Positions 27,762-37,014 of a stretch of DNA of 64,000 bases are shown piece by piece. Numbering within the stretch: position 1 is the stretch's first letter; every line of letters begins with the position of its first letter. The stretch is from Nitrincola salilacus (GTDB lineage Bacteria; Pseudomonadota; Gammaproteobacteria; Pseudomonadales; Balneatricaceae): contig NZ_CP176580.1 of assembly GCF_046271865.1 (NCBI RefSeq), forward strand, positions 2,356,001-2,420,000, given 5' to 3'. A program made the position numbers and the translations under genes. A model generated the notes under the pieces. The model ran no database searches. It saw only the letters and a list, made by a program, of their open reading frames with translations, and was not told the origin of the DNA.

Positions 27762-27982
27762 TTGGTAAGTGCTCTAGCCCTCCTCATGACATTTTGACCT
27801 GATACAGCCTGAACCGAGCCATTATCGAGTTCTTCAGCTCTGCTCTGGGCCACAAGCAACCAATCGGACCTGAGTTCCTCTTCTGTAGGAGATTCAAGGC
27901 TCAATACCAGTCTCTGGATCAATTTCGCTCGTTCCTCTTTTGGAAGGTGGAGCGCTTCGTCTTCAATGCTCTGGAGATTCAT
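27758..27982 (-). CDS. addiction-module antitoxin (DUF2281/TIGR02574-like)
   Basis: A 74-residue acidic protein, MNLQSIEDEALHLPKEERAKLIQRLVLSLE. The LPKEERAKLIQRLVLSL segment and the following EELRSDWLLVAQSRAEELDNG match the short addiction module protein family found next to RelE/ParE toxins. It overlaps the toxin gene by 4 bases and is upstream of it, so it is translated first. The 298 bases before it hold no gene that I can support. Confidence 0.75.
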   Translation of the reverse strand: MNLQSIEDEALHLPKEERAKLIQRLVLSLESPTEEELRSDWLLVAQSRAEELDNGSVQAVSGQNVMRRARALTK

Positions 27983-28280
27983 GGAAAAACCTCTCGTTTA
28001 ATATGATTCAATTTTGTCACAATTGGAGAACGGGTGCTACGACTCTATTTTCGCTTTAACGCCGTAAAAATGTGCTCCCTGCTTTTGCTTTGTTAGTTAT
28101 GGCGGCGACACACGAAGCCCGTCAGTTTATACGTGACTGGATCGACTACTTTGGAAGTTTTGGGACCCGGCATGAACTGACCAGTACAAGGCGGCCAGCT
28201 TCAAGGTGCATTGGTGCTGGAATAGTGGCGCTATTTCAGGCCAATGCAACGCAGTCAGATGGCTGCCTCATCTGTTTGTT

Positions 28281-28562
28281 TTAGTCGGTCCGCTGAGTCA
28301 CTTCCAGCAAATGGTAGCCGAACTGCGTTTTTACCGGCCCCTGCACTTCGTTGACTGGCGCACTGAATACAACCTTGTCGAACTCCGGAACCATCTGGCC
28401 CGGGCCAAAAGTGCCCAGATCACCACCACTTCGGCCAGAGGGGCACATGGAGTGCTTCTGTGCCAGTGCGGCAAAATCTTCACCCGCAGCAATTTTTGAT
28501 TTCAGTTCGTTACAGGTTGCTTCATCTTGAACAAGAATATGACGTGCTGCAGCTTGTGCCAT
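28281..28562 (-). CDS. ppiC: parvulin-type peptidyl-prolyl isomerase
   Basis: A 93-residue cytoplasmic parvulin, close in size and sequence to PpiC. It accelerates cis-trans isomerisation of peptidyl-prolines. MAQAAARHILVQDE, FAALAQKHSMCPSGRSGGDLGTF, GQMVPEFDKVVFS and KTQFGYHLLEV are canonical. The ATG at 28562 is chosen by homology and a GAGGG upstream; the frame is open for 7 more codons. Confidence 0.95.
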   Translation of the reverse strand: MAQAAARHILVQDEATCNELKSKIAAGEDFAALAQKHSMCPSGRSGGDLGTFGPGQMVPEFDKVVFSAPVNEVQGPVKTQFGYHLLEVTQRTD

Positions 28563-28848
28563 CCCGGTACCCTCACTTTTCAACAGAATTTATGGACCGG
28601 TAATCTTAACATACTGCTTTTAAAAATGGGGCTAGTAGCCACCTGAAGAATGACAGCAAAGCGCTAACACCGGTAGTAAAAATCCTGCATGGCGCTGTCA
28701 GAGATCTGTGGTGTAACGCACCGACATGGCTTTTGTCATTCCTTAAACTGGCTCAATAGATAGCGCTTACGCACGTCTGCGATGAGTGGAGGTACGGTCC
28801 AACAGCGATACCGCCAAGTTCTGTATATCCCCGGGAGTAGAACACACC

Positions 28849-29385
28849 ATGAACACCATACAAAAAAACAAAGTCCGCAGCCTCGCGTTGCCGACCATAC
28901 TAACCATGGCCCTCGCCGCTCTGCTGGTCGGTTGCGACAGATCAGACCAGCCCGCCGATGTAACCGCCAGCCAGGTAAATGTCGATGAGCGCGAGGCGAG
29001 CGAACAGCCTCTGGGAGATGTCGCTGAGTTTGATGGCTATACGCTCCGGGCTAATGTGAGCCCTACCGAACATTTGCCCGATGCCATGGCGCTACAATAT
29101 GGTATCGAAGCCGATGCCAACGTATTCCTGCTCAACGTGGTCATTCTGGAAAATGGACAAGAGCAGCAGCCAGTGCCTGCGACGGGCGAATTGAGCGCAT
29201 ACTACGAAAGCGTGACCGGTCACACTACAAAAATCGATATGCGTGAGGTTGAGGCGAACGACCTCGTATCCTATGTCGGTACTCTGGACACCAGCACACA
29301 GCGTGTTTTTCAATTCGTCATCGAGGCACAGGTCGAAAATACCGACCTACCACTGCAAATGAGCTTCGAAGCGCAGATCCCCTAG
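28849..29385 (+). CDS. DUF4426 lipoprotein
   Basis: A 178-residue protein with a lipoprotein signal peptide: basic MNTIQKNKVR, hydrophobic LALPTILTMALAALLVGC with the lipobox LVGC, then acidic mature sequence. The mature domain (HLPDAMALQYGI, FLLNVVILENG, YVGTLDTSTQRVFQFVIEA) fits DUF4426, a periplasmic domain of unknown function. The ATG at 28849 was chosen because only from there is a clean signal sequence obtained; the frame is open further upstream. The gap of 286 bases before it shows no gene. Confidence 0.75.
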   Translation: MNTIQKNKVRSLALPTILTMALAALLVGCDRSDQPADVTASQVNVDEREASEQPLGDVAEFDGYTLRANVSPTEHLPDAMALQYGIEADANVFLLNVVILENGQEQQPVPATGELSAYYESVTGHTTKIDMREVEANDLVSYVGTLDTSTQRVFQFVIEAQVENTDLPLQMSFEAQIP

Positions 29386-29403
29386 TTCAAGCAGGAGACA
29401 GGC

Positions 29404-30291
29404 CTACCCTGCAGCCAGTGCATCAATCACCGTTTCAAGCTTTACGGACCCCGTACGACGCTCAGCGTTCAATCGATCATGGAAGGCTATATGGCCAGAG
29501 TTAATCCCTTGGGTCATTTCAATAAATCCGGAAATGGCCGCTGAAGAGAAACCTTGCCCAGCTATCGATAGCGCCCAGTCTGACTCCGGTATTGAGGCTG
29601 GCTGTATCGCTTCTCCGAGTGTCAGGGATAAGTGCTCCGCGATATTATTCGGGGAATATCTGGCGGGACCTTCCAGGTCGAAAATTCGCACACCTTCCCA
29701 ATTTTCGCAGAGAGCTTCAGCCGCTATGCGGCCGATATCTGCTGTTGCGATCATCGGAAACTTTCGATTCAACGGCGAAAGAAAGCTGGGTAATTGATGC
29801 TGTTCTACAGCGATTTTAACGAGCGCCCCCCAGTTTTCCATAAAGTAGGCTGCACGCAGGAATGTTACCGGTATTCCTGTACCGCTTAAGGACTCCTCAA
29901 GCATACGATTCATGGCGATCCAGCCTGTGCCATTTGGTTGCTCTGCACCGATTGATGAAAGGGCAACCAGCTTGGGCAACTTCGCGTTTGTCGCCGCGTC
30001 CGCAATGGAACGAGCCATGGCTTCAGCCTGCGAAAAAAGCTTCTCAGACGAATATTGCGGGGGACTGACGATATACGCACCGTCCGCATCAGCAAAGGCT
30101 TTGCATAGGCTAAAGTGGTCTGTTAAATCAGCCACAGCAACTTCAGCCCCGAGAGCTGCCCACGTAGCCCTTTGTGACTCATCTCTCACGACAACGCGCA
30201 CACGTTTGCCGGCATTCAGTAACGTGTTCGCTGCAGCAGACCCTGTGCGACCAGTAGCGCCTATCACTACATACAATTCGGTAGTGCTCAT
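29404..30291 (-). CDS. NmrA-like NAD(P)-binding oxidoreductase
   Basis: A 295-residue atypical short-chain dehydrogenase of the NmrA/NAD(P)H-binding group. The dinucleotide loop is VVIGATGRTGSAAANTLL and the first beta strands follow with VRVVVRDESQ. A catalytic tyrosine in a YxxxK motif is not evident, as in NmrA-type sensors or quinone reductases. The ATG at 30291 is preceded by AGGAGAGG and is chosen over a start 12 codons upstream. It is divergent from a LysR gene, which probably controls it. Confidence 0.85.
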   Translation of the reverse strand: MSTTELYVVIGATGRTGSAAANTLLNAGKRVRVVVRDESQRATWAALGAEVAVADLTDHFSLCKAFADADGAYIVSPPQYSSEKLFSQAEAMARSIADAATNAKLPKLVALSSIGAEQPNGTGWIAMNRMLEESLSGTGIPVTFLRAAYFMENWGALVKIAVEQHQLPSFLSPLNRKFPMIATADIGRIAAEALCENWEGVRIFDLEGPARYSPNNIAEHLSLTLGEAIQPASIPESDWALSIAGQGFSSAAISGFIEMTQGINSGHIAFHDRLNAERRTGSVKLETVIDALAAG

Positions 30292-30386
30292 TATTCCTCT
30301 CCTGATTAAGAAACTTGATAGATCCAACGAGAGGAATGCTATACAGTCCGCCTACATATTAAAAATGCATGAGGATAATAACGGGC

Positions 30387-31298
30387 ATGCAAAAAGTGGA
30401 TTTAAATGAGGTTGACCTGAACCTTCTCAAGCTGTTTGACGCATTGCTGAAAGAAGGCAGTGTCACTCGTGCTGGCGAACGATTAGGGCTTAGCCAGCCT
30501 GCAGCGAGTCGAGGCTTGGGTCGCTTGCGCCGATTACTAAACGACAAGCTTCTGGTGCGAACAGCTAATGGATGGGAGTTAACACCACGAGCGATAGCCT
30601 TGTCAGGATCGGTGACCAAGCTGCTTGATGATGCACGAGCAATCGTTGCACCTTCCGAGTTTCATCCAAGCACCGCATCAGGACAATTCACAATTGCAAC
30701 AGCGGACCATTTGGCCCTGTTGTTGATGCCCGCACTGGTTTCTAAACTTGCGACGTTGGCACCCGGGATTGATCTGGTCATGCCGGCACCAGCGGGTGAT
30801 AACGTAGGTTTAATTGCTCAGGGAGGCGCCGATCTGGCGATTGGCTCCTTTCAGGGGCTACCTGCAAGGTTTTACTGTCGAGCACTCTATGATGAAGACT
30901 TTGTATGTGTCGTGCGCAAAAATCATCCAATAGTCGCCGCACAACTGACTCTCGAAAACTTCGTATCGCTGTCGCACCTGTCCGTGATTATTACCGGCCA
31001 AGGAAGCAGTGCCGTGGATGACGCGTTAGCGCAACATGGACTCACGAGAAGAATTGCAGTACGCACCCCTCACTTCCTGGTTGCTCCCATGATCGTGGCC
31101 GAAAGTGATTTGATCCTATCCATTCCACGTAGATTAGCCCATCGAATGGCTAAGTCAGTCCCTATTGAAATACTCGAACTACCTATAAAAATACAGTCTT
31201 TCACGCCATCTATTATCTGGCATGAAAGGCAGCATTATGATCCTGCTAATGTATGGCTTCGCAACCAGATAGTAGAAATTGCCCGTGAACTAATATAG
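30387..31298 (+). CDS. LysR family transcriptional regulator
   Basis: A 303-residue LysR protein: N-terminal winged HTH (LNLLKLFDALLKEGSVTRAGERLGLSQPAASRGLGRLRRLL), followed by a substrate-binding effector domain. The start of the domain (QFTIATADHLALLLMPAL) and its divergence from an NmrA-like gene suggest local control of that gene. The ATG at 30387 is preferred to one at 30369 because GAGG lies upstream of it. Effector unknown. Confidence 0.9.
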   Translation: MQKVDLNEVDLNLLKLFDALLKEGSVTRAGERLGLSQPAASRGLGRLRRLLNDKLLVRTANGWELTPRAIALSGSVTKLLDDARAIVAPSEFHPSTASGQFTIATADHLALLLMPALVSKLATLAPGIDLVMPAPAGDNVGLIAQGGADLAIGSFQGLPARFYCRALYDEDFVCVVRKNHPIVAAQLTLENFVSLSHLSVIITGQGSSAVDDALAQHGLTRRIAVRTPHFLVAPMIVAESDLILSIPRRLAHRMAKSVPIEILELPIKIQSFTPSIIWHERQHYDPANVWLRNQIVEIARELI

Positions 31299-31318
31299 CA
31301 ATGGACAGCTTTTCAATA

Positions 31319-32281
31319 CTATGTGCCGAATACCGTGAAACTCAGGCTTACATAGACACCGTAGCCCAGCAAGAGCAACCCTCCTTCGATCCGGCTAAGC
31401 CGACGCTCCGTATATAGAAATAACAACAGAACCAGTGACGTTCCCAACATGACCCATTGATCAAACTGCAGGATTCGCTCAGGGACTGGAAGTGGCTGTA
31501 GCAACGCGGAAATTCCGAGTATTCCCAGAAGATTGAAAATATTGCTGCCCAGGACATTCCCAATAGCAACATCGGCATGACGGCGGAACGCCGCGATGAC
31601 TGATATCGAAAGCTCGGGTAGAGACGTGCCAACCGCAACAAGGGTCAAACCTATCACAGCTTCTGTGACACCAAACGACTCGGCTATTCCTATGGCCCCC
31701 TTTAACAATACTTGTGAGCCGGTGATCAAAAGGACCAAACCCAGCACAACCGCCATGATTATCCATAGCGTTGTTTTTGGCAGAGACGTAACTTCCTCCC
31801 CTTCAGCTATATGTAACTCTGCGGAAGGCGCTTCTCCAGAGCGTTCGGTCCAATAAGCCCAGATCAGATAAGCGGCGAGCGCCAAAAGGAATATGGCAGC
31901 GTCAGACCTTACCAAAGCCTCCCCACCGACAAGAATAAGAAACAAAATGCTAGCCGCGACAACAGTGACAGCATCACGCCGCAATACGAGCGGCTTGACA
32001 GCAAGAGGCGTTATCAGTGCACATAAGCCTAGAATCAGCAGGATGTTGCCAATATTACTCCCCACAACGTTACCGATTGCGATGTCGGGCTGCTCACTCA
32101 GAGCTGCCTCAATTGAGACCACCAACTCTGGCGCAGACGTACCAAAACCGACAATTAATAAGCCGCTGAGCAGAGGAGAAATACCCAGACGATTTGCAGC
32201 GGCCAAAGACCCTCTGATCAGTGCCTCACCGCCACTAGTCAGTAGCAACACTCCGATAGCGACGAACAGCAGGTTCAACAT
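31319..32281 (-). CDS. calcium/sodium antiporter, CaCA family
   Basis: A 320-residue inner-membrane exchanger with about ten hydrophobic helices in two homologous halves. Each half has the alpha-repeat: GFGTSAPELVVSIEAAL near residue 46 and AVGTSLPELSISVIAAF near residue 217, holding the ion-binding glutamates; the NVVGSNIGNILL and NVLGSNIFNLLG segments follow each. It resembles YrbG. Transcribed toward the convergent LysR gene. Confidence 0.93.
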   Translation of the reverse strand: MLNLLFVAIGVLLLTSGGEALIRGSLAAANRLGISPLLSGLLIVGFGTSAPELVVSIEAALSEQPDIAIGNVVGSNIGNILLILGLCALITPLAVKPLVLRRDAVTVVAASILFLILVGGEALVRSDAAIFLLALAAYLIWAYWTERSGEAPSAELHIAEGEEVTSLPKTTLWIIMAVVLGLVLLITGSQVLLKGAIGIAESFGVTEAVIGLTLVAVGTSLPELSISVIAAFRRHADVAIGNVLGSNIFNLLGILGISALLQPLPVPERILQFDQWVMLGTSLVLLLFLYTERRLSRIEGGLLLLGYGVYVSLSFTVFGT

Positions 32282-32429
32282 AATTTTGAGCTTCCGGTTG
32301 CGAGCTTAATTAAATGGCTGCATCAGCCTACCCTTTGGACTATCAACTCGGTGCTTCATCCAGTCGGTGTGCGCTGGTGCTTTTTGATCATTGAGTAAAG
32401 CCCACTGCCTTCTTGCGTGTCTGCGATAG

Positions 32430-32915
32430 TTATACCGATTCATACTCGCGTGGATCACTGAGTTCACGTTTTTTCCCACTGAAAGATTCGAAAAGTGCCC
32501 GGTGCCGGCTAAGCCCATACTCGTCTGAGCGGGTCTCATAGGCAGTCACCCATTCGATCAGGTTGTCCAGATGTTCATCCTGCTCCTCTTTCGAACTAAA
32601 CTTCTCCGGCTCCCATGGCCTTGCGCGGCAGTGGGCAATGCACGCATCGACACCAGGGTTAAGAAAGATGAACTCTTCACAATCTGCCAGGATCGGTTCG
32701 ATAATATCCGAATAACAACCGTCGATTATCCAGTGCTCATTATCAGCGATGAAGCGCTTTACATCAGCAATGCTGTCTTGAAGGCGCCGCCTCTCCGAAC
32801 CGCCCTGAAACGCCACTTCATCCAGCGACAGGCGAGCAGCTTGTTGCTTAGTAATGAATTTTTTTGAGAGGGTGCTCTTACCAGACCCGGCATTTCCAAG
32901 AAGTACCATTTTCAA
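32430..32915 (-). CDS. small P-loop NTPase (FlaR/adenylate-kinase-like)
   Basis: A 161-residue P-loop protein: MKMVLLGNAGSGKSTLSKKF with Walker A at residues 7-14, then LSLDEVAF and WIIDGCYSDI, a layout of the topology-modulation (FlaR) and nucleotide/shikimate kinase-like group. No substrate can be named. A 45-residue frame overlaps its 3' end (32306-32443) but is not supported. Confidence 0.75.
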   Translation of the reverse strand: MKMVLLGNAGSGKSTLSKKFITKQQAARLSLDEVAFQGGSERRRLQDSIADVKRFIADNEHWIIDGCYSDIIEPILADCEEFIFLNPGVDACIAHCRARPWEPEKFSSKEEQDEHLDNLIEWVTAYETRSDEYGLSRHRALFESFSGKKRELSDPREYESV

Positions 32916-32998
32916 TGCGCTACTCCCACCTCGGTATCACCGCATTCAGCGACTTGTCACAGGCTCAGGCATGACTGATTTGCCTTTGATTTATGGCA

Positions 32999-33292
32999 CT
33001 ATGTTTCGTCAGATAGGGTTTTAGGTATTTGATCCCGGCAACGCAGACCGCCTAGCAATGCGATAACAATAACGCATCCGGCTGTGACTAGTGGATCCTC
33101 GTTTATTAGCATAACTCTGCCGAAGTACAGACTCACGCCGACAATCGTGACCAGCGCCAGTAAAATACAAGCAGCAGCCCCCACACGAAATGCTAACGGT
33201 CTGGATATATTGTTGTTCCGACACCATTTTCCGATAGCAGTAACAGACGCGTAGTAGATCAACACCCCTATAAGTGCGTAAGTCAATTGCAC
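32999..33292 (-). CDS. hypothetical small membrane protein
   Basis: A 97-residue protein with three hydrophobic segments: about 3-20, 37-57 and 68-85. I do not recognise a family. It lies between a P-loop NTPase gene and a degraded IS end next to the sortase gene, in a patch that looks like inserted accessory DNA. Coding status rests on open frame length and membrane-like composition only. Confidence 0.5.
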   Translation of the reverse strand: MQLTYALIGVLIYYASVTAIGKWCRNNNISRPLAFRVGAAACILLALVTIVGVSLYFGRVMLINEDPLVTAGCVIVIALLGGLRCRDQIPKTLSDET

Positions 33293-33356
33293 GATTTACA
33301 TCCCCATAAGATAACAGTTTCCATAGAAGTCTTCGGCCTCGTAATCGACTGGTTTG

Positions 33357-33450
33357 TGTTACCTGATTCTAGCCCTTGTCTATCGTGTCAGCCAACTCAT
33401 TCGATAGTCTCAACGCCGTAAACAAGCGCATGCTGCCTAAGGTGCACCTG
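33357..33450. mobile_element. relic of an IS1182-type right end next to an attC half
   Basis: The stretch at 33357-33411 is a diverged copy of the right end of the IS1182-type element ending at 52479: both have TTACC-GATT-TAGCC, then TGTC-TCAGCCAA, then AGTCTC followed by AACGCC. Bases 33412-33450 (AACGCCGTAAAC-AAGCGC) resemble the attC right half seen at 52480-52505. It indicates a lost cassette-and-IS insertion here, 5 kb outside the present array. Confidence 0.45.
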
Positions 33451-33452
33451 CT

Positions 33453-34043
33453 TTAAGGTATAACAGGGGGCTTCTCAGGTTCAACAGCAGAGGCCATCAC
33501 AACCAGCCGCAGGGTTCCCCCTGCGGTGAGCGCATCAAAGGGATAACAGGTCACCAGTATCAGTCCATCTGGAAAGGCAGTGGGCGTCAGCCGGGTAACG
33601 GCCGAATCCACCACCTGAATCTGATCAACCTGGTATGTCACATTTCCGTTATGGTCGCTGAGCATCAGAGTCTGGCCTGGTTGTATATTCCTCAAGAAGC
33701 TGAAGTGGGTATCTCTGTGTCCGCTGATAATCCGTGCGGCATGGGTCATCGCATGTGCCTGCATATTTTCACCGGGGCCAAAAGCCAGCGAGCTGCCGCC
33801 GTCTCCGGCCAGTACAATCTGATCAATATCCATATCAGGCACGCTCAGACGCGCAACCGGCCAGTGGTCGGCCCAGGGCCAGGGTTTTACTGCTGTGCCG
33901 CTGTCCAGACTTTCGGCCCAGGCATCAGCCAGCAGCCATTGCGCCAGCCGTGCTTTTACAGGAATCCACAGGGCTGTTGAGGTGAGGATCAGACCAGCAG
34001 CCACAAGGGCTGCCAGTGCGAGGTTACGGATGCTGAGGGTCAT
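33453..34043 (-). CDS. class GN sortase
   Basis: A 196-residue membrane transpeptidase that should anchor the neighbouring VIT/vWA protein. One N-terminal helix (LALAALVAAGLILTS) is followed by the sortase barrel with catalytic H109 (IISGHRDTH), C166 (ILVTCYPF) and R179 (GGTLRLVV). The ATG at 34043 overlaps the stop of its substrate gene (ATGA) and has AAGGTGG upstream. Gram-negative class GN sortases occur in marine proteobacteria next to a single dedicated substrate, as here. Confidence 0.92.
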   Translation of the reverse strand: MTLSIRNLALAALVAAGLILTSTALWIPVKARLAQWLLADAWAESLDSGTAVKPWPWADHWPVARLSVPDMDIDQIVLAGDGGSSLAFGPGENMQAHAMTHAARIISGHRDTHFSFLRNIQPGQTLMLSDHNGNVTYQVDQIQVVDSAVTRLTPTAFPDGLILVTCYPFDALTAGGTLRLVVMASAVEPEKPPVIP

Positions 34044-36094
34044 GCACACCACCTTGAACCGGACTTTCTGCGACGCTCCACAATCATGACGGAAAGTGCT
34101 GCCAGCAGTGCGGCAAGTCCTCCGGCGAGGGTCAGCTGATACCCGGTAGCGCCCTGGGCCATTCCCAGATCAAGGCCGTGGGGTTTGGCTACAGGCACCA
34201 CCAGAGTTTCGCTCTCTTCCTGTTCAGGACGGACAGGTGTTTTATCAACGGCAACCAGGCTGGTGTATGGCGTAACCAGGTGATATTTAAGACCCAGCGC
34301 TATGATTTCAGAACGGATCTGTTCTTCGCTGACACCTCTGAGATACCCACGGCGCCAGTCCTGCACCGCACGCTGGGCCCAGTCTGTCATGATACCCCGG
34401 GTATTATCCGCCGGTGCCAGTATCAGTGTTTCCTGCCATGCGGCATCACCGGTACGGCCACTGATACGGACTTCGCCTGTGCCGTTTGTCAGTTTCATCG
34501 AAACAGCCAGCGGCTCACCGGAGTAAAGGTCAGGAATGACCGATGGCATCAGGTCTTTAATCCCCTCGCCTTCGATCCGGATATCGGTCATTGCCGGTTT
34601 TTCCAGCTTGTTGAAGAGCGTTTGCATGGTGCTTTCAGATTCAGACGGAGACGCAATATACGTATAGGTGCCCCGCCCGGCTACTGCGGCCTCTTCCATA
34701 AAGTAACTGTTTGGTGCGCTGCCGATACCCACGGTGAACAGGCGGGTGTTATTGAGACGGCTGCGGATCAGATCAAACAGTTGCTGTTCGTTGGACACAC
34801 TACCATCGGTGATAAACACGATCTGGCGCAATCTGGGGGTGTCATCATTGCTGCGTATGCCTGTCAGTGCAGAAGTCAGCGCAGGTGCCATATCGGTACC
34901 ACCTCCTGCCTGCAGTGAGTTGATATAGCTGGCGGCCTGCTGACGGCGCTGGATATCGGCTATAACCGGCTGGTTAAAGAGCGTATCAGTTGAAGAGTTA
35001 AACTGAATCACGTTAAACGTGTCATCATATGCCAGCCCATCTATACCGGCCTGCAGCGCTCTGCGCGCGGCTTCAATTGAGGTACCCGCCATGGAGCCTG
35101 ATGTATCAATCACAAAGATCACTTCCCGGCTGTAGCGTGCTGTGTGCAGATCCTGAGGCGGCATCAGCATCAGCAGACCATAGTGTTCATCCCCATGCTG
35201 CTCAGAGAAAAACGCAGCCGAAGGTTCGTCGCTTTCCACCGGTGTCCAGTTCAAAACAAAATCACGGTACTCATCCGGTTCATCCGCCAGCAGGCTGATG
35301 ATGTAGCCGCCATCTTCTGTCTGTTTCTGACTGATCTGATGTGAAGGGCTGTCCAGAGAGCTCAGTCTAAATCCAGGTTGCAGATTAAGGCTGATCTCAA
35401 CAGGCCCCGGAGTATTGCTGACTGCGGTTTCATCATCACCGATTGTGGCCATCACTGTTTTACGCTCACCCGGCAGTATCTGCCAGCCGCTGTTCAGGGT
35501 AGCCTGTCCCTCAACCACACGGCGCACTTCTCCGGGCTGTACCGGGTTATAACGTGGGGTGATCGCCAGCGGGAAACCGGCGCTGAACCGGCCATCTTTC
35601 CAGACCAGTGTCTGCTGGTACTCAATACTGATGGTGACCTCGCCACCCGGCGGAATATTGGCAACGGATGTGTGAAACAGATTGGGGCGGTCCTGCTCGG
35701 TGAGCGCGGCGTTCTGTCCCTGAGATTTTGCCTGCTCATAGATTGCCCGGGCCTGCTCTTTTTCCTGAATTTCACCCTCGATGATGCGGTCTCCTATCTG
35801 CATTTTCAGGTGATCAACTGCTGCCTCACCTGGCAGAGGGAACAGATACAGTGCCTCTGTCCAGTTATCTGTGGGGTTATGGAATACCTGGGTTACCTGA
35901 GCGCGCAGCACAGAGCCTGTAATATCCATGGCCACACGGGTGCTGACCAGCGGCATATCCTGCTTTTGCCCCTGCTCATCACGGGATACCAGGGTACCGT
36001 GGGTAACAACATCAGCAACCACATTCTGTGCACACCCAATCATCAGACAGGCCAGAATCAGTGGGCGAATTCCCTTGTGTGAAAATGTATGCAT
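34040..36094 (-). CDS. sortase substrate with VIT and vWA domains
   Basis: A 684-residue exported protein. A signal peptide covers the first 27 residues; the VIT domain is at about 40-165 (TEALYLFPLPGEAAV, EQARAIYEQAKSQG); the vWA domain has the MIDAS motif DTSGSMAGTS near residue 330. A C-terminal hydrophobic helix (LTLAGGLAALLAALSVMIV) with a following basic tail forms the sorting tail, but no perfect LPXTG is seen; GATG just before the helix is a candidate. ATG at 36094 has AGGAG upstream. It matches the marine proteobacterial sortase target protein family and is coupled to the sortase. Confidence 0.92.
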   Translation of the reverse strand: MHTFSHKGIRPLILACLMIGCAQNVVADVVTHGTLVSRDEQGQKQDMPLVSTRVAMDITGSVLRAQVTQVFHNPTDNWTEALYLFPLPGEAAVDHLKMQIGDRIIEGEIQEKEQARAIYEQAKSQGQNAALTEQDRPNLFHTSVANIPPGGEVTISIEYQQTLVWKDGRFSAGFPLAITPRYNPVQPGEVRRVVEGQATLNSGWQILPGERKTVMATIGDDETAVSNTPGPVEISLNLQPGFRLSSLDSPSHQISQKQTEDGGYIISLLADEPDEYRDFVLNWTPVESDEPSAAFFSEQHGDEHYGLLMLMPPQDLHTARYSREVIFVIDTSGSMAGTSIEAARRALQAGIDGLAYDDTFNVIQFNSSTDTLFNQPVIADIQRRQQAASYINSLQAGGGTDMAPALTSALTGIRSNDDTPRLRQIVFITDGSVSNEQQLFDLIRSRLNNTRLFTVGIGSAPNSYFMEEAAVAGRGTYTYIASPSESESTMQTLFNKLEKPAMTDIRIEGEGIKDLMPSVIPDLYSGEPLAVSMKLTNGTGEVRISGRTGDAAWQETLILAPADNTRGIMTDWAQRAVQDWRRGYLRGVSEEQIRSEIIALGLKYHLVTPYTSLVAVDKTPVRPEQEESETLVVPVAKPHGLDLGMAQGATGYQLTLAGGLAALLAALSVMIVERRRKSGSRWCA

Positions 36095-36148
36095 TTCTAT
36101 TCTCCTCATTAAGATGTGGCCAGTATCTGCTTGCTGCTTGAGGAAAAT

Positions 36149-36164
36149 ATGAAGTGAGTGTGAA
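36149..36164 (-). promoter_or_regulatory. cre-tag-like site (CreB binding)
   Basis: On the minus strand the site reads TTCAC, six bases, TTCAT. The known CreB operator is TTCAC-N6-TTCAC, so there is one mismatch. It lies 55 bases upstream of the sortase-substrate start and in the gap divergent to creB, which makes control of the sortase operon by CreBC plausible. Confidence 0.5.
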
Positions 36165-36345
36165 GTCCTGTTTTTCTGTGAAGGCTGATGACGACACCAC
36201 CGGCTGGACCTTATGAACCCGCTTTAAAACGCCGGAGTCTGTGCAGCTTTGTGGTAATGTACGCGGCTTTACAGTAGCTGATCTGCCAGAGATAATGTGA
36301 GCATCTGCACCACGTATGGACCGGCGCTTTAACAGAGGGAACACC

Positions 36346-37014
36346 ATGGCGGTACTGATTGTTGAGGATGAGCCATCTATTGCTGACACCATACGCTATG
36401 CTCTGGAAACCGAACGGATAGATAACATCTGGGTCACCACCGGGCAGCAGGCTCTGGATGCACTCAGCGAGGGTAATACAGAGCTGGTTCTGCTGGATAT
36501 CGGCCTTCCCGATATGAGCGGATTTGATGTCTGCCGGGTCATCAGGCAGACATCCTCTGTGCCGGTGGTGTTTCTGACCTCCCGCCATGAAGAGATCGAC
36601 CAGGTGCTGGGTCTTGAACTGGGTGCTGATGATTACATCACCAAGCCCTTCAGCCCCCGGGTGCTCACGGCCCGTATCCGTGCCCGCCTGCGCCAGCCGC
36701 CGAAAGCTGCGAATATCACCTCTGCCGGCTTCAGTCACGATGCAGATGGCGCCAGAATCACGCTGGATGGTGTCTTGCTGGATCTGAGCCGCTATGAATA
36801 CCGCCTGCTACTGTTACTGATGAGCCATCCCGGCAGAATCTATTCCCGTGAACAGTTGATGCAACAGGTGTGGGAAGAGCCTGAACGCAGTTTCGACCGC
36901 ACTGTCGATACACACATCAAAACCCTCAGGCGCAAAATCCGCGACATCAGCGAAAACTGCGACCCGCTCAGAACCCACCGTGGTCTTGGCTACAGCTTTG
37001 AGGCGGACGCATGA
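36346..37014 (+). CDS. creB: OmpR-family response regulator, CreB-like
   Basis: A 222-residue regulator: receiver domain with acidic pocket VEDEP, phospho-acceptor D51 (LLDIGLPDMSG) and ITKPF lysine, then a winged-helix domain (SREQLMQQVWEEPERSFDRTVDTHIKTLRRKI). The ATG at 36346 has AGAGGGA upstream. The stop overlaps the start of a CreC-like kinase by 4 bases. Marine sortase clusters often carry a dedicated two-component pair; here the kinase is clearly CreC-like, so CreB is the best name. Confidence 0.85.
   Translation: MAVLIVEDEPSIADTIRYALETERIDNIWVTTGQQALDALSEGNTELVLLDIGLPDMSGFDVCRVIRQTSSVPVVFLTSRHEEIDQVLGLELGADDYITKPFSPRVLTARIRARLRQPPKAANITSAGFSHDADGARITLDGVLLDLSRYEYRLLLLLMSHPGRIYSREQLMQQVWEEPERSFDRTVDTHIKTLRRKIRDISENCDPLRTHRGLGYSFEADA

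Noticed and set aside
28072..28284. A 70-codon plus-strand frame between the antitoxin gene and ppiC
   Set aside because: No ribosome binding site, no recognisable family, and it runs into ppiC on the opposite strand.
32306..32443. A 45-codon minus-strand frame overlapping the end of the P-loop NTPase gene
   Set aside because: Very basic composition, no ribosome binding site of its own and no known family; kept only as a remark.
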